Notes under the pieces: generated by a model
Database searches by the model: none
The model's input: the letters and a program-made list of their open reading frames with translations, nothing else
Told to the model about the DNA's origin: nothing
Shown here: positions 59,207 through 64,000 of the stretch, one piece after another
How positions within the stretch are numbered: the stretch's first letter is position 1
Layout: each line of letters opens with the position of its first letter
Translations under genes and position numbers: made by a program
From: Piromyces finnis
Lineage: Eukaryota > Neocallimastigomycota > Neocallimastigomycetes > Neocallimastigales > Neocallimastigaceae
Direction of reading: 5' to 3'
NCBI GenBank assembly: GCA_002104945.1
Contig: MCFH01000065.1
Location: forward strand, 62,001-126,000
Length of the DNA stretch: 64,000 bases

Positions 59207-61930
59207 ATGAATACAAAACAATTAATAAGGATCCTATTTTTTATGGTCCTTATAACATTAGCATTAACCAAAGGATACAATAAGGGTCATAATAATTTAA
59301 AACATTCCAACAACAGAAAGGACATTAAGAAACATGGTAATGAAAGAGTTGAAGTTTCTGATGATGAAGAAGATGGCCATTTTCGAGGAAAGCATCATTA
59401 TCATGGAAAGAATGAGGATGAATCATCTTCTGAAGAAATAGATGCCAAGAAACAATCTGATGATGAAGTTTCTGATGAAGAAGAAGAAATTATAAAAGGA
59501 TTTTACAGTCATATTAAACATATCAAAGAACTCAATAACAAGAACTCTGATGATGAAGAAAATTCTTCAAACGATGAAAACTCTTCTAATGATGATAACT
59601 CTAACTCTGATGATGATGATAATGATGATGAAAACAATGAAAGTAACTCTGATAATGATAATGATGATGAAAACAATGAAAGTAACTCTGATAATGATAA
59701 TGATGATGAAAACAATGAAAGTAACGATGATGATAATGATAATGATGATGAAAACAATGAAAGTAACGATGATGATAATGATAATAATGATGAAAACAAT
59801 GAAAGTAACTCTGATGATAATGATAATGATGATGAAAACAATAATGATGATAACGATGACAACAATGAAAGTAATGATGATGAAAACAATAATGATGATA
59901 ACGATGATGAAGGTAACGATGATGAAAACAATAATGATGATAACGATGATGAAGGTAACGATGATGAAAACAATAATGATGATAACGATGATGAAGGTAA
60001 CGATGATGATGAAAGCAATAATGACGATAACAATGACAATGAAATCAACGATGATGATGAAAGCAATAATGACGATAACAATGACAATGAAATCAACGAT
60101 GATGAAGGTAACGATGATGATGAAAGCAATAATGATGATAACAATGACAATGAAATCAACGATGATGAAAACAATGAAAGTAACGATGATGAAGGTAACG
60201 ATGATGATGAAAGCAATAATGATGAAAACAATGACAACGAAAATGAAATCAATGACAATAACAACAATGATGATAGCAACAATGACAACAATGACAACGA
60301 AATTATTGATGACGATAATGAAGAAGAAATTCATGAAGATGAACCAGTAAATGCTGGAGATGATAATGAAGAAGGTAATGAAGATTCTGATCCAGAACAA
60401 AATAATGAAGATGAAGGAGCTGAAGTAGCCGAAGATAATGATAATAATAGTGAAGATGATGATGATATCAACATTGATGAAGCCATTGAAAATGAAAGTG
60501 ATGGGGAACAAAGAAAAATGATTCTTGAGGATGAAGATATCAAACCAATTATTAATGATTGTGATGCCATAAAAACTTTTTTAGGTGCTGAAAAAGAATC
60601 TAGTATTAATGAATGTGTTTTCAATGATAAAGGACAAATAATCTCTTTGTAAATATTTTATAAAAAAAAAAGTATATACTTTTTATAGATAATAATAACC
60701 TTAATAATATAATTTTATATATCAAAAAAAAAAAAAATTTCCTCATTCTATTATAGATACTTTAACGATATTGATCTTACCGATGAGGATATTGAAAAAA
60801 TTTATTCCTACAATACCATAACCACATTGTATGTTTATAGGAGACTAATCCTCTATAGTATAAACTAAAATTTTTGTGAAGAAAAAAAAAAAATATAGAT
60901 ATATATATATATAATCTAATACAAATACTATTTTTTAATTTATTTAAAATTTTATAGAAAAATTCATTGGACTGGTAAACAATATACAATTAATCAAGCA
61001 GCATCTCTTCCATACATTGATTATTTGTAAAAATCAATTTATATCAAGTTTATACTAAAATAATATAAAAAGATTTTAATAATAACGGATAGTATATTCC
61101 CACCATCTAAATTAACCATTATTTATTTATATTAAAAACAATATAGGAGTATATTTAATTCCTTGGGTGGTGCTTTAAATCTTTCAGCTTTAAATAGTTT
61201 TGAAAAGATTAATACTTTGTAAATATATATAACCAAAATTATTCTAGATAGATTTGATATAGTTTTTTTTTTTTAATACTAAATTTTACATTTAAATATA
61301 ATTTTAATTTTTTATAGAGAAATTGGAGCACCATCAACCAAACATGTCTATGTTAAAAGTGGTTCATTTAAGGAATTCCAAACAGTAAAAACTTTGTAAT
61401 TAAAATCTTTTTTTTTTTTTTTTTTTTTTTTGACCAATTTTATATAAAGTAAATCCTATATAGATTATATTTTGATATTAATTTTATTATTTCTTTTTAA
61501 AATAGAATTTTAAAACAATTCCATTTCTCTCAAGTTATTATTGATGAAGTTGGTACTTTGGAAAATATTGAAGAAATGTAAGTTTTTGTTGTTGTTATTT
61601 ATAATTTTCTATAATTATTTTGTTTCGAATTATTATTCAAAGTAAAAAAAAAAAAAATAAATTCATTTTATTATCACAAAATAATCCTATCTAATGTATA
61701 CTATCCTGTATATAAATCTATTATATTTATGTAATTATAATCCTATCCTTCCTTAATAATAAATATAGAAAATGTGAAAGCTGTGGATTTTCAACTGGAC
61801 TTAATTATGAAGCATTTAAAAACCTTTCTAAACTTAGAACTCTGTAAATATTTTATATATCACTATATTATTATTATATGTTAATATATTTTTATTAGTT
61901 AAAAATATCATTTTATAACTCTTTCTTTTT

Positions 61931-61963
<33 letters not shown>

Positions 61964-62842
61964 AAAAAAAAAAGTCATTTTACAAGTTACAATAAATTTG
62001 GTAGCCCATTAAAAGAAATTCCAATTTCTTTCACTGAAATTTTGAGTTTAAAAACTTTGTAAGGATAAAACTAAAACAACATAAATATATATTATAGATA
62101 TATTTTACATTTGTCTCTAATATAAATATTATATAAATATTATAAAAAAAAAACTATTTTTTTTCTTAAAATCAATAAAACTTATTTTTAGAATTTTAAC
62201 TCGTCAAAAGATTACAGAAATTCCAGAACAATTATCACATCTTGTTAATTTAGAAGTATTGTAAGTTGATAGGAAAGAAATAATAAAATAACATATTATA
62301 ACAGTTATAATTATTATTATTATTATTATTCTAATTATTATTCTAATTATTATTATTATTATGTTTATTATTATTATTATTCTAATTATTCTAATTATTC
62401 TAATTATTATTATTATTCTAATTATTATTATTATTATTATGTTATTTTTATTACTATATTCAATATATTCAATATATATTATTAATAACTCCATTTTAAA
62501 TCCTATTTCCTATTCTTTATTTTTAGAAATTTGAACAATAATTTATTAAATTCTATTCCAGAATCTCTTAATGACTTGGAAAATCTTAAAGAAGTGTAAC
62601 TATTTATTCCTCTCTCTAAAAAAAAAAAAAAAGATTAACATTAAAAAAAAAAACATTATATTAATTTTTTTTTATATTTTATTTAAAATAGTTATTTCAG
62701 TGGTAATATTGAAGGAAGAATTTTAACTAATGACAGTCTTATTAAATGTTCCTATGATAATACTGGATCTCTTTGTAAAACCAAAGAAATGGATTGTTTA
62801 GGGGATGAAAAATTAATGATTAATTTCTGTGATTCAGAATAA
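59207..62842 (+). CDS. Secreted acidic Asp/Asn-rich leucine-rich-repeat protein (copy C)
   Basis: Exons: 59207-60648, 60757-60828, 60958-61026, 61147-61218, 61318-61395, 61506-61577, 61769-61843, 61975-62058, 62192-62260, 62527-62595 and 62692-62842. The 481-codon first reading frame is identical to copy A and the other exons read the same, giving the same 750-residue protein: signal peptide, acidic D/N/E tract, Cys-paired cap, nine single-LRR exons and a Cys-containing end cap. Only intron length runs differ from copy A. If the triplication is an artefact, this and copy A are one gene. Confidence 0.88.
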
Positions 62843-64000
62843 TTTGTTTGCTTTTTTTTTTTTTTTTTCTATCTTTTGGGAAATTATTAAAATTTATTAT
62901 TTAATAGTTAATATACCATTTTTTTTTTAATATGAACTATTTCAGAAATTAAACAATAAAAAAAAATTAAATAATAAATCTTTTTTTTTTTTCTTCTTCT
63001 TCTTCTTTAAAATACAACATTAACTAAAATACTTTTTGAATAATATCATGGATATGGTGGAGGGGAAAAAAACAGAGATATACACCTTTTTTTTTTTGAA
63101 ATAGACCTAAAACATATCTAATAAATAATTATAAAGTTTTTTTTTTTTTTTAAATAGTATCCAACCACAACCACAATCCTTTTTTTTTTTTAAAAAGGTA
63201 TTTAATAAAATGATGGGTTTTTTTTTTTTTTTTTTTTTTTACATTTTTCAACACTTTTTACACCCAGAAATAATTCATTCATTTTTTTTTTTTTTCCAAA
63301 TACAATTACAATAAAATAAAATTAATATTTTCATCCATTTTTATCCATTCCTATTCCTACCATCTATTTAAATAATCTTTTTTTTTTTTTTATCTATTTC
63401 ATAATAATAAAGTTTAAAAATAGTTGATGCCGTTAAAAAAAAAAAAATTCATAATTATATTATTTGATGTTTTAAAGTTTTTTTTTTTGAATAAAAAGGA
63501 AAAGTTATTTAAAAAATTATTCAATAACACGCAACACGCTCAATGGCATTGCCCTGCCTGTTTAATATAAAACAATAAAACAACACAAATTCATTTTATT
63601 TTTATTTTTATTTTTGGTGGATTTTCCATCAATAATTTTGATTTAAAAAAATTTTTTTTATTTCTTCCTTCCTTTTAAAAAATTTTAAAAAAAGCTCTTT
63701 ACAAACAATAAAAAAAAAATGAACAAATGAACAAATGCTACTCTTCAAAAATTGTAGTCTTTAAGGATTATAAAAGACTTCCATTTCAACAACGATGGAA
63801 TGAGATAACCATGGACGTATCACAATTTTTTTTTTTTTTTTTCAAAAATAAATAATATAATTATTTATTAAAAAAAATTAATTATTTTTTGTTTTTTTAT
63901 TTTTAATTATTAATTATTTTTTGTTTTTTTTTTGTTTATGCCATTTCAATCAAAAATGATGCCATTTTTGGCATTTTTTATTCCCATTTTTGGTAATAAA
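62843..64000. other. Downstream region of LRR gene C
   Basis: Same T-run-rich sequence as 49860-51016, including the short ORF equivalent to 50743 at about 63727. The unit continues beyond the window. Confidence 0.6.

Larger units (their letters stand above)
58653..64000 (+). repeat. Copy C of the unit, cut by the window end
   Basis: Forward copy starting at the equivalent of 45672 and running to the end of the window (equivalent of about 51016). The coordinate offset to copy A is 12981 at the gene start and 12984 near the end; the changes fall in a T run, a TA run and an A run. Outside these I saw no differences. Confidence 0.95.

Overview
This window is eukaryotic and very AT-rich, with long homopolymers and trinucleotide microsatellites. 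It almost certainly comes from an anaerobic gut fungus (Neocallimastigomycota). The strongest evidence is two secreted proteins that each end in a pair of fungal dockerin (CBM10-type) domains: a GH48 cellulase at 39605-41881 and a CotH-kinase-family protein at 33086-35272. Intron-poor genes in an AT desert, a bacterial-type acyltransferase, an ankyrin protein and Asp/Asn-rich secreted LRR proteins fit the same group. The assignment rests on sequence features only; no database search was run.

Layout. 1-30 kb is a transposon graveyard around one young element. A complete Ty3-type chromovirus (4043-10557, minus strand) has an uninterrupted 1479-aa Gag-Pol, LTRs with no difference seen by eye, and a 5-bp target duplication. 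Beyond it lie a solo LTR of the same family, a copia element carrying the 5' end of a second Ty3 family (13814-16667), a nest of solo LTRs in a copia remnant (16930-18548), a broken second Ty3 pol (19161-23074) and a dead LINE-type element (25.7-27.6 kb). Between them are remains of two host genes. 28-45 kb carries the host genes: a four-exon SGNH/GDSL esterase, a membrane acyltransferase, the CotH-dockerin protein, GH48 with two dockerins, and an ankyrin protein built from two related halves. A small terminal-inverted-repeat element lies at 37.7 kb. 45.6-64 kb is one 6.4-kb unit present three times as forward (A), reverse complement (B) and forward (C). Each unit carries an 11-exon gene for a secreted, acidic, leucine-rich-repeat protein.

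How the parts relate. The GH48 enzyme and the CotH protein both carry the docking modules that attach proteins to the fungal cellulosome, so they are likely parts of the same extracellular plant-wall-degrading machinery. The esterase is secreted but has no dockerin. The retroelements share two mechanisms readable from sequence. In both Ty3 families the primer-binding site is complementary to the predicted 5' end of the element's own RNA (Tf1-style self-priming). In both copia elements it is complementary to the anticodon arm of a tRNA-Lys(CUU)-like half molecule.

Caution: the A/B/C structure may be real or an assembly artefact. A and C differ only by a few bases in simple repeats, while B differs from both by many single-base indels. 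That pattern is typical of unpolished long-read sequence.
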